From contig NZ_CP049872.1 of the NCBI RefSeq assembly GCF_011302915.1, positions 248,001 to 312,000 on the forward strand: a DNA stretch of 64,000 nucleotides. Reading direction: 5' to 3'. Below are positions 30,664 to 38,570 of this stretch, in pieces. Position 1 is the stretch's first letter; every line of letters starts with the position of its first letter. This DNA comes from Thermomonas sp. HDW16 (GTDB taxonomy: Bacteria; Pseudomonadota; Gammaproteobacteria; Xanthomonadales; Xanthomonadaceae). Under the pieces are notes generated by a model. The model was not told the DNA's origin. It worked only from the letters and a program-made list of their open reading frames with translations, and did not search any database. The position numbers and the translations under genes are program-made.

Positions 30664-31767
30664 TCATCCAGCCGGCGTGACTGCCCCATGTTCCACGTGG
30701 AACATGGCAACAGGCAGATCAAGCTCCCGCAACACCAGCGGTGCCTCGGTGCCGGTCACGAAAACCTGCGCACCACTGGCATGCAAGGCTTGCAACACCC
30801 GGCGCTGATGGTGGCGATCGAGTTCCGAGGCCAGATCGTCCAGCTGCAGCACCGGCCAATGGCCATCCTGCATGGCGAGATACGAGGCCTGCGCCAACAA
30901 CAACGCCAGCGCGGCCAGCTTGGCCTGGCCGCGCGACAGGCCGTCGCGCCCTGGCAGATCCCGCAGCTGCAGACGCAAATCGGCCCGATGCGGCCCCACC
31001 GAGGTGTGGCCCTGCACCAAATCCCGATCCCGTGCCAGCAGCAGCGCATCGACCAGCGACACCTCCTGCCGCTTCCAGCCGGGATTTAGCCCCAGCTGCC
31101 CTGCGCCCGCTGCTGGCAACAACGCCTCGATCATCGCATCCAGATGCGGTTGCAAGCGCGCCACATGGGCTTCACGTTGCGTCGTCAACGCCTCGCCGGC
31201 CTGGGCCAGCTCATGCTCCCAGGCATCCAGCTGGGAAACCGCGCGGCGTTGGCGCAGCAGGGCATTGCGTTGTTTCAACGCACGGGCGTGCCGACGCCAC
31301 TGCAGCAGGAAGTCGCCGCCACGGTCGGCACGTTCCACGTGGAACAACCCCCAGTCGAGGTAACGACGACGGCCTTCACTCGGGCCATCGATCAAGGCGT
31401 GACTGCCGGGTTCAAAACTGACCACCGCCAGCGCCTCGCAGAGTTCGCCCAGATGGGCCACCGACGCACCATCCAGCCGCGCCTCCCAATTGCCGCCGGA
31501 ATGGCGAAGACCGGCGCGATGTTGCGTCTTCGTCGCCCCCGCCGACCATTCGGCATAGACGCTGAGCGCTGGATCATCGTGTCGAATCAGGCCGTCTCGC
31601 ACACGTCCGCGGAAGCTGCGGCCGTGTGCGAGCAGATGTAGCGCTTCCAGCAAGCTGGTCTTGCCGCTGCCGTTGTCGCCGGTGATCAGGTTGAAGCCCG
31701 GTTGCGGCCGTAGTTCGACATCGGCGAAACGCCGGAACGATTGCAATTGGAGGCGACGGATCAGCAT
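30664..31767 (-). CDS. recF: DNA replication and repair protein RecF (367 aa)
   Basis: An SMC-like ATPase that loads RecA at gaps. The Walker A motif GDNGSGKTS sits near residue 31; the ABC signature region LSRGQAKLAALALLLAQ lies near 280, with Walker B LQLDDLASELD near 310. Its coding sequence carries two parS palindromes (30689-30704 and 31331-31346), each translated as FHVE, so the DNA there serves two functions. Between dnaN and gyrB in the usual origin cluster. Confidence 0.95.
   Translation of the reverse strand: MLIRRLQLQSFRRFADVELRPQPGFNLITGDNGSGKTSLLEALHLLAHGRSFRGRVRDGLIRHDDPALSVYAEWSAGATKTQHRAGLRHSGGNWEARLDGASVAHLGELCEALAVVSFEPGSHALIDGPSEGRRRYLDWGLFHVERADRGGDFLLQWRRHARALKQRNALLRQRRAVSQLDAWEHELAQAGEALTTQREAHVARLQPHLDAMIEALLPAAGAGQLGLNPGWKRQEVSLVDALLLARDRDLVQGHTSVGPHRADLRLQLRDLPGRDGLSRGQAKLAALALLLAQASYLAMQDGHWPVLQLDDLASELDRHHQRRVLQALHASGAQVFVTGTEAPLVLRELDLPVAMFHVEHGAVTPAG
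30689..30704. promoter_or_regulatory. parS site 1 (ParB-binding centromere), inside recF
   Basis: TGTTCCACGTGGAACA, a perfect 16-bp match to the proteobacterial parS palindrome; the symmetry extends three bases further on each side. It overlaps the last 14 codons of recF. ParB proteins nucleate here for chromosome segregation. Confidence 0.85.
31331..31346. promoter_or_regulatory. parS site 2, inside recF
   Basis: CGTTCCACGTGGAACA matches parS at 15 of 16 positions (first base differs) with an intact 14-bp core. It lies in recF, where it encodes Phe-His-Val-Glu. Confidence 0.8.
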
Positions 31768-31794
31768 TCAGGGGTTTCGGCCATAAAACGGCAA

Positions 31795-31814
31795 CGCCCG
31801 GCCGAAGCCGGGCG
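31795..31814 (-). terminator. Hairpin between dnaN and recF
   Basis: CGCCCGGC-CGAA-GCCGGGCG, an 8-bp stem with a stable tetraloop in the 79-bp gap, followed on the minus strand by TTGCCGTTTT. It may attenuate dnaN-recF transcription; the T-run is weak. Confidence 0.45.
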
Positions 31815-31821
31815 CTGTGGA

Positions 31822-31837
31822 TGTTCCACGTGGAACA
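31822..31837. promoter_or_regulatory. parS site 3, between dnaN and recF
   Basis: TGTTCCACGTGGAACA, 16 of 16 match, in the intergenic region between dnaN and recF. With the two sites in recF it makes a 1.15-kb parS cluster less than 2.5 kb from the putative origin. Confidence 0.85.
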
Positions 31838-31846
31838 CGCCTGCGG

Positions 31847-32947
31847 TCACAGGCGCAGCGGCATCACCACGTGGCGAGCGTGCTGGTTGTCGGCACCGCG
31901 TACCAGAGCGGAGGAATTGGCATCGCGCAGCTGCATCACCACGAACTCATCGCGCAGGGCGGACAGGGCATCCAGCAGGTAATTGACGTTGAAGCCGATC
32001 GCCAGCGCATCCACATGAGTATCGGCTTCGACTTCTTCCTGCGCCTCTTCCTGTTCCGGATTGTGCGCGCTGATCTTCAGCTGACCCGGCGAGACCTCGA
32101 CGCGCACGCCGCGGTACTTCTCGTTGGACAGGATCGAGGCACGCTGCAAGGCGGCACGCAGGACTTCGCGGTCGATCTTGACCTCGCGGTCGGCACCGAT
32201 CGGGATCACCGCTTCGTAATCCGGGAACTTGCCGTCGATCAGCTTGCTGGTGAAGGTGACATCGTCGCGCTTGACCCGGATGTGATTGCGGCCCAGTTCC
32301 AGTTCCAGGATGCGGTCGCCGCCTTCCAGCAGGCGCTGCAGTTCCTGCACCCCCTTGCGCGGGACGATGATCTGGCGCTTGCTGCCACTGCCGCCATCCA
32401 GTGCGGCTTCACACAGGGCCAGACGATGGCCGTCGGTTGCCACGCAGCGCAGGGTCGCATCGCGCAGGTCGAACAACAGGCCATTGAGGTAATAGCGCAC
32501 GTCCTGCTGGGCCATGGCGAACGCGGTGCGCTCGATCAGTTCCTTCAACGCGGCTTCGGGTACCGACACGCGTTCGGTGGCTTCGACTTCATCCACCGAG
32601 GGGAAATCGTTGGCCGGCAGGCTGGCCAGGCTGAAGCGGCTACGGCCGGCCTGCACGGTGACCTTGTCGCCGGATTGGCTGACGGTGACCTTGCTGCCAT
32701 CGGGCAGGGCACGCACGATTTCGAACAACTTGCGTGCCGGGATGGTGATCTCGCCGTCTTGGGCATCATCGACTGCGGTGCGCGCCACCATTTCGACTTC
32801 AAGATCGGTGCCGGTCAGCGACAGCTGTCCGTCGCGCACCTTGGCCAGCAGGTTGGCAAGCACCGGCAGAGTTTGCCGGCGTTCGACCACGTTGACCACT
32901 TGCGCCAGCGGCTTCAGCAGGACTTCGCGTTGCAGGGAGAACCGCAT
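31847..32947 (-). CDS. dnaN: DNA polymerase III beta subunit, sliding clamp (366 aa)
   Basis: The three-domain clamp that tethers polymerase to DNA. It starts MRFSLQREVLLKPLAQVVNVVE and keeps family blocks such as LPVLANLLAKV (residues 29-39) and the C-terminal VMPLRL, typical of the last strand. The ATG at 32947 follows an AGGGGT-like site. First gene after dnaA on the minus strand, with the putative origin between them. Confidence 0.96.
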   Translation of the reverse strand: MRFSLQREVLLKPLAQVVNVVERRQTLPVLANLLAKVRDGQLSLTGTDLEVEMVARTAVDDAQDGEITIPARKLFEIVRALPDGSKVTVSQSGDKVTVQAGRSRFSLASLPANDFPSVDEVEATERVSVPEAALKELIERTAFAMAQQDVRYYLNGLLFDLRDATLRCVATDGHRLALCEAALDGGSGSKRQIIVPRKGVQELQRLLEGGDRILELELGRNHIRVKRDDVTFTSKLIDGKFPDYEAVIPIGADREVKIDREVLRAALQRASILSNEKYRGVRVEVSPGQLKISAHNPEQEEAQEEVEADTHVDALAIGFNVNYLLDALSALRDEFVVMQLRDANSSALVRGADNQHARHVVMPLRL

Positions 32948-33131
32948 GTTGACCCCTAAGTTTCCGATGCGTGGAGGCCGGTCTGGGCGTGCTGTCCGGC
33001 TCTTGAAGAAATGGATAAATCTAAAAAGCAGGTAGAGATAGTAGAGCTAAAAGTACGGGAAAACAAAGATAAGTATTTGTTTTACAAGATTTTTTTTGGA
33101 ATAAAACCGGGTGGACAAACACCCTGCGACT

Positions 33132-33140
33132 TGCGGATAA
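33132..33140 (-). promoter_or_regulatory. DnaA box (one mismatch)
   Basis: Reads TTATCCGCA on the minus strand, one change from TTATCCACA, two bases from the next box. Confidence 0.55.
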
Positions 33141-33142
33141 CG

Positions 33143-33151
33143 TGTGGATAA
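33143..33151 (-). promoter_or_regulatory. DnaA box
   Basis: Reads TTATCCACA on the minus strand, a perfect consensus box. Confidence 0.75.
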
Positions 33152-33178
33152 CTGCGGTGTCCGGGGTTGGCTTCGTGG

Positions 33179-33187
33179 TTATCCACA
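33179..33187 (+). promoter_or_regulatory. DnaA box
   Basis: TTATCCACA on the plus strand, a perfect box in opposite orientation to the other two. Confidence 0.75.
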
Positions 33188-33216
33188 ACTTGTCCCGGAC
33201 TTGTCACGACGTTTGT

Positions 33217-34545
33217 TTACTCGCTGAGCTTGCGGATCAGTTTTTCCCAGTCCTCGTGCAGCTTGCCGTCGCTTTCCATCAGGTGACGAATCTGCCGGCA
33301 AGCGTGCAGGACGGTGGTGTGGTCGCGGCCATCGAACGCATCGCCGATTTCCGGCAGGCTGTGTTCGGTCAATTCCTTGGCCAAGGCCATCGCCATCTGC
33401 CGCGGGCGCGCCAGCGAACGGGTTCGCTTCTTCCCCAACATCTCCCTCAGTTGCAGGCCGTAGTAGTCTGCCACGACCTTCTGGATATTGGCGATGCTGA
33501 TCGCCTGCTGCTGTGCGCGCAGCAGGTCGCGCAAGGTTTCCTGGGCGAATTCCACGGTCAGCGCGCGGCCCGCGAAGCCGGCTTCGGCCACCAGTTTGTT
33601 GATCGCGCCTTCCAGCTCGCGCACGTTGCTGCGCATCTTCTTGGCGATCAGTTGAGCGACTTCCGCCGGCACTTCGGTGCCGCGTTCGCGGGCCTTGGCC
33701 AGCACGATCTGCGCGCGGGTCTCGAAATCCGGCGGATCGATCGCCACCGACAGGCCCCAACCCAAGCGTGATTTCAGCCGCGGCTCCAGGCCTTCGACCT
33801 CACGCGGGTAGCGATCGCAGGTGAGGATGATCTGCTGGCGGCCGTCGAACAGCGCGTTGAAGGTGTGGAAGAACTCTTCTTGGGTGCGGTCCTTGCCGGC
33901 GAAAAACTGGATGTCATCGATCAGCAAGGCGTCGATGCCGACGAACTGGCGCTTGAACGCCTCCATGCCGCCGCTGGTCTTGTCATAGAGCGCCTTGGTG
34001 AAGGCATTCATGAACTGCTCGGAACGCAGGTACATGACCTTGGCCGCTGGGTTGGCCGCCCGCATCTGGTTGCCGGCGGCGAACATCAGGTGGGTCTTGC
34101 CAAGGCCGGTGCCGCCGTACAGCAGCAGTGGGTTGTGGGCGCGGTCGCCGGGCTTGAGCGCGGCCTGCCAGGCGGCGGCGCGCCCCAATTGGTTGCTGCG
34201 GCCTTCGACGAAATTGTCGAAGGTGTAATGAGTATCGACATTGCCCTGGAATGGTTCGACCGGCGTTGCCGCCACACGCGCGCCGACGATGGTGCTGGCG
34301 ACGGGTTCGATCCGGCGCAGGGTGCCGATGTCCAGGCTAACCTCGGCCTCGCCGTAATGCGCGGCCAGCTCGCGAATGCGCGGCAGGTAGTGGCTGCGGA
34401 CTTCCTCCATCACGAAGGCATTCGGCGCGTACAGCACCAGCTGGCGGTCACGGCGGTCGGCTTGCAGCGGTTTCAGCCAGGTGCGCACGTCCTCCAGCGG
34501 CAGTTCGGCTTCGAGGCGTTGCAGGCAGCGGGGCCAGACATCCAT
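33217..34545 (-). CDS. dnaA: Chromosomal replication initiator DnaA (442 aa)
   Basis: The AAA+ initiator that opens oriC. Domain I begins [16 protein letters not shown]; domain III holds Walker [10 protein letters not shown] near residue 152 and Walker [10 protein letters not shown] near 213. The C-terminal box-binding domain IV has the signature [12 protein letters not shown] near residue 415. The ATG at 34545 matches the xanthomonad start; an in-frame ATG at 34617 lies beyond a DnaA box upstream. A box at 34606-34614 suggests autoregulation. Divergent from rpmH. Confidence 0.97.
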   Translation of the reverse strand: MDVWPRCLQRLEAELPLEDVRTWLKPLQADRRDRQLVLYAPNAFVMEEVRSHYLPRIRELAAHYGEAEVSLDIGTLRRIEPVASTIVGARVAATPVEPFQGNVDTHYTFDNFVEGRSNQLGRAAAWQAALKPGDRAHNPLLLYGGTGLGKTHLMFAAGNQMRAANPAAKVMYLRSEQFMNAFTKALYDKTSGGMEAFKRQFVGIDALLIDDIQFFAGKDRTQEEFFHTFNALFDGRQQIILTCDRYPREVEGLEPRLKSRLGWGLSVAIDPPDFETRAQIVLAKARERGTEVPAEVAQLIAKKMRSNVRELEGAINKLVAEAGFAGRALTVEFAQETLRDLLRAQQQAISIANIQKVVADYYGLQLREMLGKKRTRSLARPRQMAMALAKELTEHSLPEIGDAFDGRDHTTVLHACRQIRHLMESDGKLHEDWEKLIRKLSE

Positions 34546-34605
34546 GGCGGGCGAATACTCTTGGGGAAGCGCGGTCGACGGCACCACCGGCGCCGACCGG
34601 CCGCC

Positions 34606-34614
34606 TGTGGATAA
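34606..34614 (-). promoter_or_regulatory. DnaA box upstream of dnaA
   Basis: TTATCCACA on the minus strand, about 60 bp upstream of the dnaA ATG, positioned for autorepression. Confidence 0.65.
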
Positions 34615-34705
34615 CATCGGGGAAGCGGCAGCGTATCACCGCCCATCGCAGGCGGCCACGTGCACGTGCACTCGACGAGGCCTTGGTTTTATTGCAGTGC
34701 AGCGC

Positions 34706-34734
34706 TTGACCGGCGAACAGGTCGCAGCTAAGCT
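34706..34734 (+). promoter_or_regulatory. Putative promoter of rpmH-rnpA
   Basis: TTGACC (34706-34711), 17-bp spacer, TAAGCT (34729-34734), about 37 bp upstream of the rpmH ATG. Confidence 0.5.
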
Positions 34735-34770
34735 TCCGAATCTTTTCCGCCGAAATAACGCAGACCCGCC

Positions 34771-34911
34771 ATGGCGACCAAGCGCACTTACCAACCCAGC
34801 AACCTGAAGCGCAAGCGCGACCACGGCTTCCGTGCCCGCATGGCGACCGCCGACGGCCGCAAGATCCTCGCGCGTCGTCGTGCGAAGGGCCGCAGCCGCC
34901 TGACCGTCTGA
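34771..34911 (+). CDS. rpmH: 50S ribosomal protein L34 (46 aa)
   Basis: A tiny, very basic ribosomal protein with the L34 signature: [20 protein letters not shown] at residues 4-23, then [13 protein letters not shown]. Length is usual for the family. It is first in the conserved rpmH-rnpA-yidC-mnmE order and divergent from dnaA. Confidence 0.97.
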   Translation: MATKRTYQPSNLKRKRDHGFRARMATADGRKILARRRAKGRSRLTV

Positions 34912-34942
34912 CCCGCGTCCGGCCCTGGCGCCGGATCTGCGC

Positions 34943-35395
34943 GTGAGCTCCAAGTCGCAAGCCTCGATACCGACATCCACGCAGGATGTCGGTTTTGTCG
35001 TGTCCGCCGATTTTCCGGCGACTGCGCGCGTGCGTGCGAAAGTCGAATTCGACCGCGTGTTCGAGGCAGGCAAGCGCACCGCGGAACCCTTGTTGGCGCT
35101 GCACCGCCTGGACGATGGCGCGCCGCCGCGACTGGGCTTGGCGGTGTCGCGCAAAGTCGATCCGCATGCGGTCGGCCGCAACCGGATCAAGCGCGTGCTG
35201 CGCGATGCATTCCGTAAACTGCGCTCCCGGCTTGGGCCTGGTGCCTACGTAATCGTGGCCCGCCCCGCGGCGGCGCAGGCAGACAATCTGGCCCTGCGCG
35301 CGGCCTTCCTGCGCGTGCTGCAGCGCGCCGGCGCGTTGCCCCCACTGGCTGCGGCCGGCACAATGCCGCCCGCACACCTCTCCCATTCCCCCTGA
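34943..35395 (+). CDS. rnpA: Ribonuclease P protein component (150 aa)
   Basis: The protein subunit that helps RNase P RNA process tRNA 5' ends. The family signature RNRIKRVLRDAFR lies near residue 75, followed by YVIVARPAAA. The GTG at 34943 gives an N-terminal extension of about 20 residues before FVVSADFPATARV; an internal start is possible. The C-terminal 25 residues are Ala/Pro-rich and beyond the usual domain. Only 37 bp separate it from yidC, so the small gene yidD often found here is absent. Confidence 0.93.
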   Translation: MSSKSQASIPTSTQDVGFVVSADFPATARVRAKVEFDRVFEAGKRTAEPLLALHRLDDGAPPRLGLAVSRKVDPHAVGRNRIKRVLRDAFRKLRSRLGPGAYVIVARPAAAQADNLALRAAFLRVLQRAGALPPLAAAGTMPPAHLSHSP

Positions 35396-35432
35396 TGCGC
35401 CGCGCCCCGCGCCGGCCGAGCCTGCCTGTCCG

Positions 35433-37079
35433 ATGACCCAGACCCGTACTTTCCTGTTGTTCGCCTGGTTGATGGTGGCGGCCCTGTTGTGGATGGAGTG
35501 GAACAAAGAGAAGCAGCCGCAGCCCGCACCTGCGGTGGCGACGGCCCAGTCCGCGGTGCCCTCGGCGAACGCTGCAGGCGCAGTTCCCTCCGCAAGCGTG
35601 CCGGGCGGTGCCGCAGCGCCGGCGCTCTCCGCCACGCCGGCGGCGGCACCGAGCATCACTCTGAAGAACGATCTGCTGAGCCTGCAGCTGGATGGCCGCA
35701 GCGTCACCGGCGCGCAGCTGCTGCACTATCCGCAGACCCGTGCGGCCGGCAGCCCGCCGGTGGTGCTGTTCGATGCCGACCCGATGCATTTCTTCGCCGC
35801 CCGCAGCGGCTGGACGGCGTTGAACGGTGGTGTCGAGCCGGTCTTCCAGCCCGAGGATGGTGTGCACGAGGCGGTGCTTGCCGATGGTGCGAAGGAGGTG
35901 AGCGCACGCTTCATCGCCACGACCGCACAGGGCCTGCAGATTCGCCGCACCTACAGCCTGCCGCGCGGCAGCTATGCGCTCAATGTGCGCGATGAACTCG
36001 CCAATACCGGCAGTGCGCCGTGGTCTGGTCTGGTCTATCGCCAGCTGCTGCGCAACCCGCCGGTGGCAAAACGCGGCATGACCAATCCGGAAGCGTTCAG
36101 CCTGAGTGGCGCGGCCTGGTGGAGCCCGGAAGACAAGTACAAGAAGCGCAAGTACCCGAATTTCGTCGACGATGGTCCGCTCGACCAGCAGGTCACCGGC
36201 GGCTGGGTCGCGCTGTCGCAGCATTATTTCCTGACCGCTTGGGTGCCGCAGAAGGACCAGGGCGCGCTGTTCTCGCTGGGCGTGAATGGCGCAGTTCACT
36301 CGATCGAGGCGCGTGGCCCGCAGATCGCGCTGGCTCCGGGTCAGCGTTTCAGCAGCGATGCCACCCTGTGGGTCGGCCCGAAGCTGGCCGACCAGCTGGA
36401 GAAGGTCGCGCCCGGGCTGGAGCGGGCGATGGACTACGGTCTTTTCACCGTGCTCTCGCAACCGATCCACTGGCTGCTGACCCAACTGCACAAGTTCACC
36501 CACAACTGGGGCTGGGCGATCGTGCTGCTGGTGGTGCTGATCAAGCTGGCGCTGTATCCGCTGTCCGCCGCGCAATACAAGTCGATGGCGAAGATGCGCA
36601 AGTTCCAGCCGCGCATCGAGCAGCTCAAGGAACGCTACGGCGACGACAAGCAGAAGTTCCAGATGGCGATGCTGGAGCTGTACAAGAAGGAAAAGATCAA
36701 CCCGGCCGGCGGCTGCCTGCCGATCCTGATCCAGATGCCGGTGTTCCTGGCGCTGTATTACGTGCTGCTGGAGGCAGTGGAATTGCGCCAGGCGCCGTGG
36801 ATCCTGGGCTGGGTGAACGACCTGACCGCGCAGGATCCGTTCTTCATTCTGCCCATCGTCAACGGTGCGGTCATGTTCCTGACCCAGCGGATGACGCCGA
36901 TGGTCGGCATGGATCCGATGCAGAAGAAGATGATGCAGATGATGCCGCTGGTGATGGCGGTGATGTTCGCCTTCTTCCCGGCCGGCCTGGTGCTGTACTG
37001 GGTGACCAACGGCACGCTGGGCATGCTGCAGCAGTGGTGGAACACCAAACGCTACGCGGAAGTGCCTGCCAAGGCGTGA
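35433..37079 (+). CDS. yidC: Membrane protein insertase YidC (548 aa)
   Basis: Inserts proteins into the inner membrane with or without SecYEG. An N-terminal signal-anchor helix (residues 3-19), an Ala/Pro-rich linker, and the large periplasmic beta domain (residues about 65-340) are followed by the conserved insertase core of five helices: LHKFTHNWGWAIVLLVVLIK, YPLSAAQYKSMAKMRKFQP and NPAGGCLPILIQMPVFLALY. These are typical of the gammaproteobacterial type. It ends in a basic tail. Confidence 0.97.
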   Translation: MTQTRTFLLFAWLMVAALLWMEWNKEKQPQPAPAVATAQSAVPSANAAGAVPSASVPGGAAAPALSATPAAAPSITLKNDLLSLQLDGRSVTGAQLLHYPQTRAAGSPPVVLFDADPMHFFAARSGWTALNGGVEPVFQPEDGVHEAVLADGAKEVSARFIATTAQGLQIRRTYSLPRGSYALNVRDELANTGSAPWSGLVYRQLLRNPPVAKRGMTNPEAFSLSGAAWWSPEDKYKKRKYPNFVDDGPLDQQVTGGWVALSQHYFLTAWVPQKDQGALFSLGVNGAVHSIEARGPQIALAPGQRFSSDATLWVGPKLADQLEKVAPGLERAMDYGLFTVLSQPIHWLLTQLHKFTHNWGWAIVLLVVLIKLALYPLSAAQYKSMAKMRKFQPRIEQLKERYGDDKQKFQMAMLELYKKEKINPAGGCLPILIQMPVFLALYYVLLEAVELRQAPWILGWVNDLTAQDPFFILPIVNGAVMFLTQRMTPMVGMDPMQKKMMQMMPLVMAVMFAFFPAGLVLYWVTNGTLGMLQQWWNTKRYAEVPAKA

Positions 37080-37095
37080 TCCGCCCGCAAGCCTG

Positions 37096-37123
37096 ACGAA
37101 GCCCGCCGCAAGGCGGGCTTCGT
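37096..37123 (+). terminator. Hairpin after yidC
   Basis: A perfect 12-bp stem ACGAAGCCCGCC / GGCGGGCTTCGT with loop GCAA, 16 bp after the yidC stop. No T-run follows, so it may act as an attenuator or RNA-stabilising hairpin between yidC and mnmE. Confidence 0.55.
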
Positions 37124-37143
37124 GTATCTGAGATCATGCACGC

Positions 37144-38484
37144 ATGAGCGAGGCCGTTACCGACACCATCGTCGCCATCGCCACCGCCTCCGGAACGGGC
37201 GGCGTCGGCATCGTGCGCCTGTCCGGGCCGCAGGCGAAATCGATCGCCGAAAGTGTCATCGGACAATCGCTGAAACCGCGCATAGCGCAGTACGCGCGCT
37301 TCGTCGATGCGGCCGGCGAGACCATCGATGACGGCATCGTCCTGTATTTCGCCGCGCCCGCGAGCTTCACCGGCGAGGACGTGGTCGAACTGCAGGCGCA
37401 CGGCAGCCCGGTCGTGCTGCAGCAGCTGGTCGCGCGCTGCATTGGGTTGGGTGCGCGGCAGGCGCGTGCCGGCGAATTCAGCGAACGCGCCTTCCTCAAC
37501 GGCAAACTCGACCTGGTGCAGGCCGAAGCCATCGCCGACCTGATCGCCGCCGCCGATGCGCAGGCGGCGCGTGCGGCGCGGCGTTCGCTGGATGGCGCGT
37601 TCTCGCAACGCGTCGATGCCTTGATGGACAGCGTGCTGGCGATCCGCATCCACGTGGAAGCCGCCATCGATTTCGCCGACGAGTCGCTGGACACGCTGGG
37701 CGGCGCCGCACTGCGTCGCAAACTCGATGCCGCCATCGAACAGTTGTCGCAGTTGCAGCGCGAGGCCGAACGTGGCCGCAAGCTGCGCGACGGCCTGCAC
37801 GTGGTGCTGCTGGGCCCGCCCAATGCCGGCAAGAGTTCATTGCTCAACGCGCTGGCCGGCAGCGAGCGCGCCATCGTCACCGACATCGCCGGCACCACCC
37901 GCGACCTGCTGCGCGAAACCATCCGTCTCGATGGGGTGGAGCTGACCCTGGTCGATACCGCCGGCTTGCGCACCGCCGGCGATGCGATCGAAGCCGAGGG
38001 CATCCGTCGCGCGCATGCCGAAGTGGTGCGTGCCGACCTGGCGTTGGCGGTGCTGGATGCGCGCGAGCCGCAGGCCGGCCGCGCGGCGGTGGCCGAAGGC
38101 CTCGCTGAGGCGCCACGGGTGTTGTGGTTGTACAACAAGGTCGATCTGCTAGCATCGGCGCCCCACGTGGCCGATGCGGACGGCATCGCGATTTCGGCAA
38201 AGACCGGGCAAGGCCTGGAAGAACTACATCGCCGCCTGCTGGCGCTATCTGGTGCCGGCGATGCGGGCGAGGGCGCATTCACTGCGCGGGCACGCCATGT
38301 GGAGGCGTTGGTACTGGCCGGCAAACAGCTGCAACGCGCAACCCAGGAATTGACGCTGGAGCGGCTGGAACTGGCGGCGGACGCGTTGGCGCAGGCGCAT
38401 TCAGCCCTGGGTGAAATTGGCGGCCGGCTCAGCGCCGACGGTCTACTCGGTCACATTTTCGGCAGTTTCTGCATCGGTAAATAG
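37144..38484 (+). CDS. mnmE: tRNA modification GTPase MnmE (446 aa)
   Basis: With MnmG it adds the carboxymethylaminomethyl group to wobble U34 of certain tRNAs. The N-terminal folate-binding domain (residues 1-118) is followed by a helical domain with the GTPase inserted: G1 [10 protein letters not shown]2 DIAGTTRD, G3 DTAGLR and G4 NKVD. The C-terminal CIGK carries the conserved catalytic cysteine. Last gene of the rpmH-rnpA-yidC-mnmE set. Confidence 0.97.
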   Translation: MSEAVTDTIVAIATASGTGGVGIVRLSGPQAKSIAESVIGQSLKPRIAQYARFVDAAGETIDDGIVLYFAAPASFTGEDVVELQAHGSPVVLQQLVARCIGLGARQARAGEFSERAFLNGKLDLVQAEAIADLIAAADAQAARAARRSLDGAFSQRVDALMDSVLAIRIHVEAAIDFADESLDTLGGAALRRKLDAAIEQLSQLQREAERGRKLRDGLHVVLLGPPNAGKSSLLNALAGSERAIVTDIAGTTRDLLRETIRLDGVELTLVDTAGLRTAGDAIEAEGIRRAHAEVVRADLALAVLDAREPQAGRAAVAEGLAEAPRVLWLYNKVDLLASAPHVADADGIAISAKTGQGLEELHRRLLALSGAGDAGEGAFTARARHVEALVLAGKQLQRATQELTLERLELAADALAQAHSALGEIGGRLSADGLLGHIFGSFCIGK

Positions 38485-38503
38485 AGCGCGGCGGTATCCG
38501 CGC

Positions 38504-38534
38504 TTGACAAATGGGCGCTACTGTCGCGTGCTAT
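38504..38534 (+). promoter_or_regulatory. Possible promoter of the TonB-domain lipoprotein gene
   Basis: TTGACA (38504-38509) with TGCTAT at 38529-38534. The 19-bp spacing is longer than ideal, so confidence is low. Confidence 0.3.
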
Positions 38535-38570
38535 CGACGGGTGCGTTTGCATCAAATGGGGATTTGGATC

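Larger units (their letters stand above)
32948..33216. other. oriC: Putative chromosomal origin (oriC) between dnaN and dnaA
   Basis: A 269-bp gene-free gap. Positions 33003-33112 are strikingly AT-rich for this genome (A runs, an eight-T run near 33090), a likely unwinding element. Three DnaA boxes follow at 33132-33140, 33143-33151 and 33179-33187. Triplets TAG, TAG, TAG, TAA and TAC fall in three-base phase at 33033-33056, recalling a DnaA-trio array. Gene context (dnaA-dnaN-recF-gyrB and nearby parS) supports it. An origin upstream of dnaA (34546-34770) is the alternative. Confidence 0.7.

Noticed and set aside
34546..34770. oriC upstream of dnaA
   Set aside because: It has one DnaA box and little AT-rich DNA compared with the dnaN-dnaA gap. 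Kept only as the alternative.
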